Shown: piece by piece, positions 26,701 to 33,885 of the stretch | Position numbering within the stretch: position 1 is the stretch's first letter | How the letters are laid out: each line of letters opens with the position of its first letter | Assembly (NCBI GenBank): GCA_020048595.1 | Contig: JAIFMH010000002.1 | Span: 1-34,590, forward strand | Origin: Bacteroidota bacterium | Lineage (GTDB): Bacteria; Bacteroidota; Bacteroidia; Bacteroidales; UBA4417 | Direction of reading: 5' to 3' | Length of the DNA: 34,590 nucleotides | Made by a program: the position numbers and the translations under genes | The notes under the pieces: model-generated | What the model saw: only the letters and a program-made list of their open reading frames with translations | Database searches by the model: none | Told to the model about the DNA's origin: nothing

Positions 26701-26704
26701 AAAA

Positions 26705-28270
26705 ATGACTGAAATGCTAAAATTCGATCGGCCTGATGAACAGGCTCCAATCATAAAAGTAATAGGTGTAGGTGGCGGAGGCAGCAATGCTGTTTCGTAT
26801 ATGTATACCCAAGGTATAAAAGGCGTTGATTTTTACATATGCAATACTGACAATCAATCGCTTAGCAAATGTGAAGTGCCTAATAAAATACGCCTCGGAA
26901 ATACCGGTTTAGGTGCTGGTGCCAACCCAACAGTAGGCCGTGATGCAGCCATTCTGATTGCCGACGAGATAAGGGAAATCCTATCCCACAATACATCTAT
27001 GTTATTTATTACAGCAGGTATGGGAGGCGGAACCGGAACAGGTGCTGCTCCCATTATTGCACAAATAGCACGTGAACTTGGTGTATTAACAGTTGGTATC
27101 ATTACCAAACCGTTCAGTTTCGAAGGTCGTAAACGCGAATTGCAGGCTATAGCCGGTATTGAAGAACTAAAAAAATATGTTGATACCACTCTTGTAATAT
27201 GCAATGACAAACTGCTCGATATGCAAGGCGACATGAAACTCAGCCAGGCATTCGGCAAAGCAGATAATGTTCTGACAATAGCAGCCAAAGGTATTGCTGA
27301 AATCATCACCGTTACCGGCCGTATAAATGTCGATTTCGAGGATGTAAAAACGGTAATGCAGGGAAGTGGCAAAGCAATCATGGGTGCAGGTATAGCCAAT
27401 GGCCCCGACCGTGCTGTTAAAGCTGTTGAAATGGCGTTAAATTCACCTTTACTTGATGACACAGATATAAAAGGCGCTGCCAATGTATTGCTATACATCA
27501 CTTCGGGAAAGAATGAAATTTCGCTCGAAGAACTGAATGATATTACAGGCTACATAACGTCCCGTACAGGTGAAGATGCCAACGTAATATGGGGAGATGG
27601 TGTTGATGATAATCTGGATGACGAAATTTCAATAACCCTTATTGCTACTGGTTTCAGCAGACCAGTTGTTACGAAACATCACCTGGATGAGATTAAAAAT
27701 ACCCTGTATGCTCCTCAGGCTGTTAAAGTGGAATCAATTACAGAAGTTCAGCTGGTTGTTGAACAAGCCAATTCTGTAAAATCAACAGAGGAACCTTCAA
27801 GAATTTTACCTGATCCAGCTGTAAATAATAATCCATTAACTCTTTTTGCTGAAAATCCTTCCGAGAGATCAGAAAAATCTGTAGAAACCAGCATACAGAA
27901 CGCAGAACCGATTGAAGTAAAATCGTTTTTTCGCCAGGAACCGGAATTCGAAATTGTAAGTCCGGTAATGAAACCTGAAGCAAAAACTCCGGTATATGTT
28001 CATACCCCGGTTGAGAAACCAATTATTGAACAGGAAGATCAGCGCCAGGACCGGATCAATAAGTTGAAAAGCCTGAGCCATAAAACAATGAGCACATCAA
28101 ATGTGGAGGAAATGGAAAGAGTGCCTGCTTATATGCGGCGCAATGTTGATCTGCCTGAAGCCAGCCAAATGAATGAAGGACAGGTTTCGCGGTATACATT
28201 AGGTAGCGATGCTAACAACAAAACCGGACTGAGGGAGAACAATTCGTTCCTGCATGATAATGTTGACTAA
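26705..28270 (+). CDS. ftsZ: Cell division tubulin homologue FtsZ
   Basis: 521 residues. The GTPase core covers about residues 15-330: VGGGGSNAV at the start, the tubulin signature GGGTGTGAAP (from Gly107), and GRINVDFEDVKTVM (T7 loop and helix). After the core comes a long variable linker of about 140 residues, rich in Pro, Glu and Ser. The conserved peptide VPAYMRR (473-479), which should bind FtsA, is not at the very end as in Escherichia coli; a further 42 residues follow. FtsZ forms the division ring. A GGGGGAG site four bases before the ATG is one of few SD-like sites in the window. Confidence 0.97.
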   Translation: MTEMLKFDRPDEQAPIIKVIGVGGGGSNAVSYMYTQGIKGVDFYICNTDNQSLSKCEVPNKIRLGNTGLGAGANPTVGRDAAILIADEIREILSHNTSMLFITAGMGGGTGTGAAPIIAQIARELGVLTVGIITKPFSFEGRKRELQAIAGIEELKKYVDTTLVICNDKLLDMQGDMKLSQAFGKADNVLTIAAKGIAEIITVTGRINVDFEDVKTVMQGSGKAIMGAGIANGPDRAVKAVEMALNSPLLDDTDIKGAANVLLYITSGKNEISLEELNDITGYITSRTGEDANVIWGDGVDDNLDDEISITLIATGFSRPVVTKHHLDEIKNTLYAPQAVKVESITEVQLVVEQANSVKSTEEPSRILPDPAVNNNPLTLFAENPSERSEKSVETSIQNAEPIEVKSFFRQEPEFEIVSPVMKPEAKTPVYVHTPVEKPIIEQEDQRQDRINKLKSLSHKTMSTSNVEEMERVPAYMRRNVDLPEASQMNEGQVSRYTLGSDANNKTGLRENNSFLHDNVD

Positions 28271-28282
28271 ACAGAAACAATA

Positions 28283-28735
28283 ATGGAACTGGAAAAACTA
28301 ATTAACGAGGATATAAAGCAGGCAATGATCCATAAGGACAAGGAAAAACTTGAAGCCTTACGATCCATAAAAGCTGCCCTGCTGCTCGAAAAAACAGGCA
28401 AAGATGTTACCGGCGGTATTATTCCTGAAACAGTTGAATTAAAAATGCTTCAGCGCCTGGTAAAACAACGCCGCGAAAGTGCTGAGATATACAAAGCGCA
28501 AGGCCGTCCCGATCTGGCCGAACCTGAAATCTTCCAGGCTTCGATTATCGAAAAGTATCTGCCTGAACAGTTGAGTGACGAGGATGTAATTGCTATTGTA
28601 AAAAAAGTAATCGCTGATACCGGTGCCACTGGAATTAAAGATATGGGAAAAGTGATGGGGCTTTCAACCAAACTGGTTGCCGGCAAAGCCGATAATAAAA
28701 TGATTTCGGAAATTATTAAAAAGTTACTCCCTTAA
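28283..28735 (+). CDS. GatB/YqeY domain-containing protein
   Basis: 150 residues, the usual size of stand-alone YqeY proteins. It starts with MELEKLINEDIKQAMIHKDKEKLEALRSIKAALL and ends with a helical DMGKVMGLSTKLVAGKADNKMISEIIKKLL segment, both typical. The fold resembles the tail domain of GatB, which contacts tRNA, but the role of the free protein is not established. The gene starts 12 bases after ftsZ and closes the dcw transcript; a strong terminator follows 30 bases after its stop. Confidence 0.93.
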   Translation: MELEKLINEDIKQAMIHKDKEKLEALRSIKAALLLEKTGKDVTGGIIPETVELKMLQRLVKQRRESAEIYKAQGRPDLAEPEIFQASIIEKYLPEQLSDEDVIAIVKKVIADTGATGIKDMGKVMGLSTKLVAGKADNKMISEIIKKLLP

Positions 28736-28765
28736 CCTAAACCACTCATAACCTAATTTTTTTAT

Positions 28766-28800
28766 AAACCCTGTAGTCCCCCTGCAGGGTTTTTTGTTTT
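28766..28800 (+). terminator. Rho-independent terminator at the end of the dcw transcript
   Basis: AAACCCTGTAG (28766-28776) pairs with CTGCAGGGTTT (28782-28792) over 11 bp with one G-U wobble and a 5-base loop, followed by a T-rich tail to 28800. This is the only clear terminator after the whole series of genes from mraZ. Confidence 0.9.
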
Positions 28801-29157
28801 TAGGGCAGCCATAGACAACCAAAACCATTAACGGTCTTCTCAATGCTATGTAATTTAATTCTGCCTGCTCAGTCCAAAACATTGTTTTAAAAGCTTGTGA
28901 TAGAGTACATGCTTTTTTAAAAGATAAGAATTAATTACCCACTGGATTCCTAACCTTTCTATGTTTTAAGACGGGTATAAGATAATATTCAGCTACGCTC
29001 CGGAAAATAAACACTCAATTATTATGTGGTTATAAAATTATTAGGGAAAATCTGTTAATTGGAAAAATAAAAAAATGTATTCATATTCTGCAATTCAGGA
29101 ATTTTGTATATTTATTCAATTAAATCCATTCTGTTTTTTTCTCTAAATTAATACTGT
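28801..29157. other. Gene-free gap between dcw terminator and LamG gene
   Basis: AT-rich, with no convincing coding frame. A weak imperfect hairpin, AAAAGC (28889-28894) with GCTTTT (28911-28916), lies in the first third and is not supported as a second terminator. TATATTTA at 29107-29114 is a poor fit to the -7 consensus, 43 bases before the ATG at 29158. No repeat or RNA gene was recognised. Confidence 0.5.
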
Positions 29158-30150
29158 ATGAAAAACCTGAATCTCATTATTTTCCTGATCTTTTTAAGCG
29201 GAATATCCAACACGGCTATAGCTCAGCTTCCGGGCTATGTGTCTTCTGACAGCCTGGTAGGATGGTGGCCATTTAAAGGCAATGCCGATGATCTCAGTAT
29301 AAATGCTAACAACGGTGCTAATAATGGAGCGCAGCTGGTAAATGATAGGTTTGGAAACGAAGAGTCAGCGTTTGATTTCATAACTCCTAATGATCACATT
29401 CTCGTGCAAACAATCAACCAGGCATCCTTCGAAGGTGATTTTACTATTTCAGCATGGGTTAACTTCAGAAATTTTTACATTGACTATCCCCACATTATAA
29501 GCGGGATGAATAATTATTTCGCATTTCACGGACAGGGACCTACCTATTATCCCAATAACGAAAAAGTGGGCTTTTATACAACATCAATTAATGCCATACA
29601 TCAGGGTCTTATAGTGAGCCAGGATCCGCTATCGGTTAATACCTGGCACCACATTATTATAAACAAATATGCTTCTGAAGTAAAAATGTATATAGATAAC
29701 GAGTTTTCTATAAGCAATACACACGATAACGAATTGCTTACAAATGGTGAAGGGCTGTATTTTGGGAACTTTTTTCTTTTAAACAGCAATATTGACGGAA
29801 TGGTTGACGACATAGGAATATGGAAGCGATCGCTTTCGCAGGATGAAATGAGCAATCTGCATTACATGCCAAATACAGGGATAAGAAAAAGGCCTGCACT
29901 GGAATCATTCCATATAAGGCCCAACCCGGCACACGACTATTTTACCATTAGTGATTTTAGCGGGATTCCCGGCTCAGAATTATCAGTCGCAATATTTAAT
30001 ACTTCCGGACAAGTGGTATTGCAACAGGAAATTGACAGGAGTAACCCGGTTATTCGCCTCACAAACATTCACAGCCAGGGACTGTATACTGTTAAAATCA
30101 CAAACAAGGAAGGGCATTCCGGATTTCAGAAGCTTCTGATTCAGTTCTGA
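29158..30150 (+). CDS. Secreted LamG-domain protein with T9SS C-terminal sorting domain
   Basis: 330 residues. A signal peptide (about 1-22) ends at AIAQ. The central domain (about 35-235) is a LamG / concanavalin A-like jelly roll: SLVGWWPFKGNADDLS, FTISAWVNFRN, NTWHHIIINKYASEVKMYIDNE, and IDGMVDDIGIWKRSLSQDEM are all typical. The last 80 residues form a T9SS type A sorting domain: HIRPNPAHDYFTI, SVAIFNTSGQVV, and SQGLYTVKI, ending LLIQF. It is expected to be exported to the cell surface or medium, where LamG domains often bind carbohydrates or serve adhesion. It stands alone, with no linked polysaccharide genes, so no substrate can be named. Confidence 0.92.
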   Translation: MKNLNLIIFLIFLSGISNTAIAQLPGYVSSDSLVGWWPFKGNADDLSINANNGANNGAQLVNDRFGNEESAFDFITPNDHILVQTINQASFEGDFTISAWVNFRNFYIDYPHIISGMNNYFAFHGQGPTYYPNNEKVGFYTTSINAIHQGLIVSQDPLSVNTWHHIIINKYASEVKMYIDNEFSISNTHDNELLTNGEGLYFGNFFLLNSNIDGMVDDIGIWKRSLSQDEMSNLHYMPNTGIRKRPALESFHIRPNPAHDYFTISDFSGIPGSELSVAIFNTSGQVVLQQEIDRSNPVIRLTNIHSQGLYTVKITNKEGHSGFQKLLIQF

Positions 30151-30225
30151 AAAACTATTTACTCCTTACTCGGACAACAACTCTGACTAATACAGGTTAC
30201 TGTTGAAGGTATTCGATGACCTGTT

Positions 30226-30413
30226 TCATGTGCGTCTTTTTTCAGATGCGAGCTGCACAAATTTCGGCTAACTCCCGTTACAGTGTTTCTTTCTTTCAGA
30301 CGTGAGGCAAACATTTACTATGGAATTAAAAATTCCATTCCTCGGTTAAGCGGGATTGCAAATCCCGCTCAGCAAGCAAATCCTGCTCAGCTAACAAATG
30401 CCAATCAGCACAT
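30226..30413. repeat. Intergenic hairpin repeat, unit A of a degenerate 208-bp duplication
   Basis: Parts in order: a GCGTC/GATGC hairpin (30232-30249) followed by GCACAAAT; a decayed second hairpin near 30283-30300; a perfect ATGGAATT/AATTCCAT hairpin (30320-30338); a GCGGGATT/AATCCCGC hairpin (30350-30368); then three 18-bp tandem units (30360-30413) of type AAATCCCGCTCAGCAAGC. Each part recurs about 206-208 bases downstream in unit B. The region has no plausible gene. Confidence 0.75.
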
Positions 30414-30431
30414 AGATGTACTTCCCCCCGT

Positions 30432-30639
30432 TCGCATGCGTCTAATTAATGACGCCTGCGGCACAAATCCTGATCAACCAGGTTCGCGCGCGTCTTACTT
30501 TCTGACGCGTGCGGTTCGAAACTTATCGCGGAATTACAAATTCCTTATCTCGTTGGAGCGGGATTTAAAATCCCACTCAGCAAACAAATCCCGCTCAGTT
30601 AACAAATTCTTTTCAGCTTCTAAATCCTGACAGAGTGAG
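30432..30639. repeat. Intergenic hairpin repeat, unit B of the 208-bp duplication
   Basis: Same order as unit A: GCGTC/GACGC hairpin (30438-30455) plus GCACAAAT; a GC-rich 9-bp hairpin GCGCGCGTC/GACGCGTGC (30486-30512); GGAATT/AATTCC (30530-30544); GGGATTT/AAATCCC (30560-30574); then four 18-bp units (30568-30639), the first being AAATCCCACTCAGCAAAC. The second hairpin is better preserved here than in unit A. This resembles REP-type palindromic elements, but no transposase lies nearby. Confidence 0.75.
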
Positions 30640-30640
30640 C

Positions 30641-30668
30641 AAAAAAAATCCCGCCTTTTCAGACGGGA
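30641..30668 (-). terminator. Rho-independent terminator of the rplM-rpsI-rpsB-tsf transcript
   Basis: On the minus strand TCCCGTC (30668-30662) pairs with GGCGGGA (30655-30649), with a 6-base loop and one G-U wobble, followed by eight T (30648-30641). The wobble pairs only in minus-strand RNA, which supports this direction. It lies 25 bases past the tsf stop. Confidence 0.88.
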
Positions 30669-30693
30669 CATTTCAAAAAAAAAAATGATCTTA

Positions 30694-31530
30694 TTATGCT
30701 CCTAACTGTAAACGTTTGAATGACGTAACGGTAAGGTCCTTATCTGCTTTCTGCAGGTACTCGCGAATTGTAACTTTCGAATCGTTGATATATTCCTGGT
30801 TCAACAGTGTATTTTCCTTATAGAACTTGTTCAGTTTGCCCATGGCGATCTTCTCAAGCATTTCTTCAGCTTTACCCTCTTCACGTGCCTGGTCTTTACC
30901 TACTTCAATTTCGCGTGCAATAGTTTCTGCGTCAACACCGTCTTTGTCTAAAGCTACAGGAGCCATAGCTGCAATCTGCATAGCTACATGCTTTGATACA
31001 TCTTCAATACCAGCTACATCGGTTTTATTCAAACCAAGAATTGCAGCCAAACGATTACCAAAATGGTTGTAAGCAACTGCTAAAGGAGCTTCAACAAATT
31101 CGTAGTGCGAAAGTTGCATTTTTTCACCGGTTTTACCGGTAAGATAAGTAACACCATCAGCAACGGTTGCACCGTCAATGCTCAAAGCCAGAAGAACTTC
31201 GAGTGATGCGGGTTTTGCACTGATAGTGAGATCAATAATTTTGTTTGCATAATCAATAAACTCCTGATTTTTTGCAACAAAGTCAGTTTCGCAGTTCAGC
31301 ATTATAATTGAAGCGAATTTTTTATCTTCGGTAGTTTTAGCAACTACAAAACCTTGGTTTGCATCGCGGTCAGCGCGTTTAAGAGCCAGCTTTTGTCCTT
31401 TTTTACGTAAAGTATCAATTGCCTTTTCGAAATCACCTTCTGATTCCACTAATGCATTTTTACAATCCATCATTCCGGCACCGGTCATCTGGCGCAGTTT
31501 ATTTACCTCTGATGCTGTGATATTAGCCAT
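30694..31530 (-). CDS. tsf: Translation elongation factor Ts
   Basis: 278 residues, normal for the family. The N-terminal UBA-like part reads SEVNKLRQMTGAGMMDCKNALVESEGDFEKAIDTLRKKG, and the core has the TDFVAKNQEF motif that contacts EF-Tu. EF-Ts exchanges GDP for GTP on EF-Tu. It is the last gene of the ribosomal operon, 96 bases after rpsB; that gap holds a perfect 10-bp hairpin and no clear -7 box. Confidence 0.97.
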   Translation of the reverse strand: MANITASEVNKLRQMTGAGMMDCKNALVESEGDFEKAIDTLRKKGQKLALKRADRDANQGFVVAKTTEDKKFASIIMLNCETDFVAKNQEFIDYANKIIDLTISAKPASLEVLLALSIDGATVADGVTYLTGKTGEKMQLSHYEFVEAPLAVAYNHFGNRLAAILGLNKTDVAGIEDVSKHVAMQIAAMAPVALDKDGVDAETIAREIEVGKDQAREEGKAEEMLEKIAMGKLNKFYKENTLLNQEYINDSKVTIREYLQKADKDLTVTSFKRLQLGA

Positions 31531-31570
31531 TGTTATTTTATTTCAATTTGTTTATTAACCGTTGTAATTA

Positions 31571-31602
31571 CATAAACCTGCACGGTTAAGCACAGGTTTA
31601 TG
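31571..31602 (-). promoter_or_regulatory. Perfect 10-bp hairpin between rpsB and tsf
   Basis: CATAAACCTG (31571-31580) pairs with CAGGTTTATG (31593-31602) around a 12-base loop. It lies in the transcribed gap, 41 bases upstream of the tsf start. No T run follows on the minus strand, so it is more likely an RNA processing, stability or translational control element than a terminator. Confidence 0.65.
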
Positions 31603-31626
31603 AGTACAATAAATTTTTTTCAGTAA

Positions 31627-32529
31627 TTATGGTCTTGGTTTGCGAGCTGCACCAGGTGCAGGTTTGCGTGCAATAGGTTTGCGTGGACGTTTGCGATCGT
31701 CACCATCAGCTGGTTCGAGACCTGCAGCAACACGTTTTTTACGTGCAACTTCACGTGCATCGTCATCGTCATCATCGCTTATTCTGCTAGTTGTGTGCTC
31801 TTCGCCTTCTTCACCTTCTTCTTCACGTTTATCACGATCCAGTTTACGCTCGCTGCTACCTTCGTCAATAGCTTCAATCATTTTTTTGATGATCAGTGCG
31901 ATTGATTTTGAAGCATCGTCGTTAGCCGGGATAGGGAAATCAACCAGGTTAGGATCGCTGTTGGTATCAACTATAGCGAATGTAGGTATGTTGAGTTTGC
32001 GTGCTTCAGCAATGGCAATGTGTTCTTTCATGATATCAACCACGAAAATAGCCGAAGGAAGTTTGTTAAGATCGGCGATTGAACCTAAGTTCTTTTCGAG
32101 TTTAGCACGTTCACGGGTAATCTGCAGACGCTCACGTTTCGAAATACCAAGGAATGCAGGGCTAACCATCAATTTGTCGATTGACGACATTTTTTTAACC
32201 GCTTTGCGGATTGTAGCGAAGTTGGTAAGCATTCCGCCCGGCCAACGCTCAGTTACATAAGGCATATTGGTTGGGCGTACCAGCTCGGCAACCAACTCTT
32301 TAGCCTGTTTTTTAGTAGCTACGAATAGGATACGTTTTCCTGATTTCGAAATTTGTTTGATAGCTGCAGCAGCTTCATCGATTTTAGCAATGGTTTTGTA
32401 AAGATCGATGATATGGATTCCGTTGCGTTCCATAAAGATATACGGAGCCATATTAGGATTCCATTTACGACGGAGGTGGCCAAAATGCGCGCCAGCGTCG
32501 AGTAACTCGTCAAATGTTGTTCTTGCCAT
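31627..32529 (-). CDS. rpsB: 30S ribosomal protein S2 with long charged C-terminal extension
   Basis: 300 residues, against 241 in Escherichia coli. The body (about 1-228) has the family motifs: FDELLDAGAHFGHLRRKWNPNM, IHIIDLYKTI, VTERWPGGMLTNF, PSAIFVVDIMKEHIA and VDTNSDPNLVDFPIPANDD. The extra tail (about 229-300) is low in complexity: an acidic run (EEEGEEGEE, then DDDDDD) followed by a basic, Pro- and Ala-rich end (KRPRKPIARKPAPGAARKPRP region). S2 joins late on the 30S back near the exit of the anti-SD region. The start has an AGGAG site nine bases upstream, rare in this window. Confidence 0.96.
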   Translation of the reverse strand: MARTTFDELLDAGAHFGHLRRKWNPNMAPYIFMERNGIHIIDLYKTIAKIDEAAAAIKQISKSGKRILFVATKKQAKELVAELVRPTNMPYVTERWPGGMLTNFATIRKAVKKMSSIDKLMVSPAFLGISKRERLQITRERAKLEKNLGSIADLNKLPSAIFVVDIMKEHIAIAEARKLNIPTFAIVDTNSDPNLVDFPIPANDDASKSIALIIKKMIEAIDEGSSERKLDRDKREEEGEEGEEHTTSRISDDDDDDAREVARKKRVAAGLEPADGDDRKRPRKPIARKPAPGAARKPRP

Positions 32530-32538
32530 TTAATTTAT

Positions 32539-32543
32539 CTCCT
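32539..32543 (-). promoter_or_regulatory. Shine-Dalgarno-like AGGAG before rpsB
   Basis: The minus strand reads AGGAG with a 9-base spacer to the rpsB ATG (32529). Neighbouring rpsI and tsf have no such site. It supports the chosen start and is unusual for this lineage. Confidence 0.55.
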
Positions 32544-32574
32544 GATTTAATTAGTTTACATTCTTTAATGTCGC

Positions 32575-32618
32575 AATTGCCAGGTAGCCCGGTATGTAAT
32601 ACAGGAGTCCTGGCAATT
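32575..32618 (-). promoter_or_regulatory. Perfect 10-bp hairpin between rpsI and rpsB
   Basis: AATTGCCAGG (32575-32584) pairs with CCTGGCAATT (32609-32618) around a 24-base loop, 46 bases before the rpsB start and in the 118-base gap after rpsI. There is no T run after it. It is a candidate S2 leader element, since rpsB is autoregulated by its product through the leader in Escherichia coli. Confidence 0.65.
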
Positions 32619-32647
32619 TAGATACTAAACTTCCTTCATTTTCAATA

Positions 32648-33034
32648 TTAACGCTTGCTGAACTGGAAGCGTTTACGTGCTTTCTTCTGACCGAATTTTT
32701 TACGTTCAACCATACGTGGATCGCGACGCATCAGGCCTTCAGCCTTCAGTGCAGGACGACGTGTTGGGTCGAGTTCGCAAAGTATACGTGAAATACCAAG
32801 CCTCAGTGCTTCAGCCTGGCCTTTAACGCCACCGCCTCCGAGGTTAGCAGTTACATCGAAAGTTCCAACAGTAGCTGAAATTTCGAATGCCTGCAAAACA
32901 GTATTCTGTAAAATTGCGGTTGGGAAATATTCTTTATAGTCACGTCCGTTAACAGTGATTACACCGGTACCTTCTTTGATGTAAACACGTGCAACAGCAC
33001 ATTTACGCCTACCAATAGCATTCGTAGTCTCCAT
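32648..33034 (-). CDS. rpsI: 30S ribosomal protein S9
   Basis: 128 residues, full length. It begins TNAIGRRKCAVARVYIKEGTGVITVNGRDYKEYF and ends with the basic tail KKFGQKKARKRFQFSKR, which reaches the P-site tRNA in the ribosome. The GGGVKGQAEALRLGISR motif is present. The gene starts five bases after the rplM stop, the usual rplM-rpsI pair. Confidence 0.98.
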   Translation of the reverse strand: METTNAIGRRKCAVARVYIKEGTGVITVNGRDYKEYFPTAILQNTVLQAFEISATVGTFDVTANLGGGGVKGQAEALRLGISRILCELDPTRRPALKAEGLMRRDPRMVERKKFGQKKARKRFQFSKR

Positions 33035-33039
33035 TTTGC

Positions 33040-33495
33040 TTATTTAATTTCGTTAATGTTAATCTTTTTTGGCTGCTGTGCTTCGTGTGTATGCTCAGCA
33101 CCGGCAAACACGCGCAGGTTGCGGAATAACTCAGCACCAAGTTTGGTTTTAGGAAGCATACCACGTACCGCTTCTTCAACTACGTATGTAGGTTTCTTAT
33201 TCAACATGATCCTTGGTGTGTTCACTTTCTGACCACCTGGATGTCCGGAATAATGTACATACTCTTTTTCGTTCATTTTCTTACCGGTCAGACGAATCTT
33301 TTCGGCATTGATAATGATGACATTGTCACCACAATCCAAATGAGGAGTATAGTTGGTTTTCGTTTTACCGCGCAAAATCCTGGCAACTTGTGTTGCCATA
33401 CGGCCCAGAATTTCGTTTTCGGCATCTACCAAAACCCATTCCTTTTTAATATCGGCGGCTTTTGGAGTGACTGATTTGTAACTTAATGTATTCAT
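33040..33495 (-). CDS. rplM: 50S ribosomal protein L13
   Basis: 151 residues from ATG 33495. An in-frame start at 33522 would add nine residues (MINSILLRT) unlike the family, so the later ATG is preferred; it also fits the promoter. Motifs: EWVLVDAENEILGRMATQVARILRGK, DCGDNVIIINAEKIRLTGKK, YYSGHPGG-type segment (HYSGHPGGQK) and AVRGMLPKTKLGAELFRNLRVF. L13 is an early assembly protein of the 50S subunit. It heads the operon and has the best-matching promoter of the window. Confidence 0.97.
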   Translation of the reverse strand: MNTLSYKSVTPKAADIKKEWVLVDAENEILGRMATQVARILRGKTKTNYTPHLDCGDNVIIINAEKIRLTGKKMNEKEYVHYSGHPGGQKVNTPRIMLNKKPTYVVEEAVRGMLPKTKLGAELFRNLRVFAGAEHTHEAQQPKKININEIK

Positions 33496-33551
33496 CGTCC
33501 TGAGTAATATGCTGTTAATCAAATAATCCCTGATTGGTATAAAAAGGGGTG

Positions 33552-33582
33552 CAAAGGTATTATTATAATTTGAAATTCCAAA
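33552..33582 (-). promoter_or_regulatory. Promoter of the rplM operon (TTTG, 19 bases, TACCTTTG)
   Basis: On the minus strand a TTTG (33582-33579) is followed after exactly 19 bases by TACCTTTG (33559-33552). Both elements and the spacing fit the Bacteroidota housekeeping sigma consensus. The leader to the ATG would be about 50 bases. A second -7 fit (TACTTTTG, 33665-33658) lies farther upstream without a -33 partner. Confidence 0.7.
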
Positions 33583-33855
33583 GACTTATTCACAATATTT
33601 TGTTGATTACTTTTCAGTATCCACGAAAGTGTCCTGGAGATGGCAAATATGAGGGTGCAAAAGTACTCAAAAAAGTATATACCCTGTAAAATATTTCTGA
33701 GGATTATTTCAAGGTTTTTTCAAGGTTATTAAGATGGTTCAAAAGTTCAGTATATTCACTTCCGGATCTATAATAATCACGATTATGGATTTGCTTTATG
33801 CTTTGATTTTGCATGCTTATCATTCAGGGTTAAACCCGGGTACAGGTATTTTTTG
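33583..33855. other. Gap between the divergent rplM and gldA promoters
   Basis: AT-rich and without a coding frame. It holds the possible second rplM -7 box (33658-33665) and a direct repeat of TTTCAAGGTT-like sequence near 33708-33729. One TTATTCACA (33587-33595) fits a DnaA box but stands alone. No RNA gene was recognised. Confidence 0.45.
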
Positions 33856-33863
33856 TAGGTTTG
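33856..33863 (+). promoter_or_regulatory. Candidate -7 box (TAGGTTTG) for gldA
   Basis: TAGGTTTG fits TAnnTTTG and lies 22 bases before the ATG at 33886, giving a short leader. There is no TTTG at the expected -33 distance. Confidence 0.5.
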
Positions 33864-33885
33864 TACCTTCAAACAAGAACTTACT

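Noticed and set aside
26854..27501. Long minus-strand frame of 215 codons opposite ftsZ.
   Set aside because: Its composition (Ser, Ala, Pro and Ile rich) is that of an antisense shadow of a conserved coding region, and ftsZ is certain.
28885..28921. Imperfect AT-rich hairpin considered as a second terminator.
   Set aside because: The stem needs a bulge, is made almost only of A-T pairs, and follows a much stronger terminator at 28766.
30508..30522. GGTTCGAAAC resembling a tRNA T-loop.
   Set aside because: No acceptor, D or anticodon arms can be formed around it; it is part of the GC-rich hairpin of repeat unit B.
30283..30630. Open reading frame of 115 codons with short repeated motifs (NPAQ, SANKS).
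   Set aside because: Its repeats are the translation of the 18-bp DNA repeats and hairpins. It has no recognisable domain and lies wholly in the repeat region, so it is not reported as a gene.
30360..30639. Periodic 18-bp repeats considered as a CRISPR array.
   Set aside because: Units are contiguous, with no spacers, and are too short and degenerate; no cas genes are present.
33587..33595. TTATTCACA as a DnaA box or origin sign; another at 7665-7673.
   Set aside because: Single isolated matches without a cluster, an AT-rich unwinding region or dnaA nearby do not support an origin.
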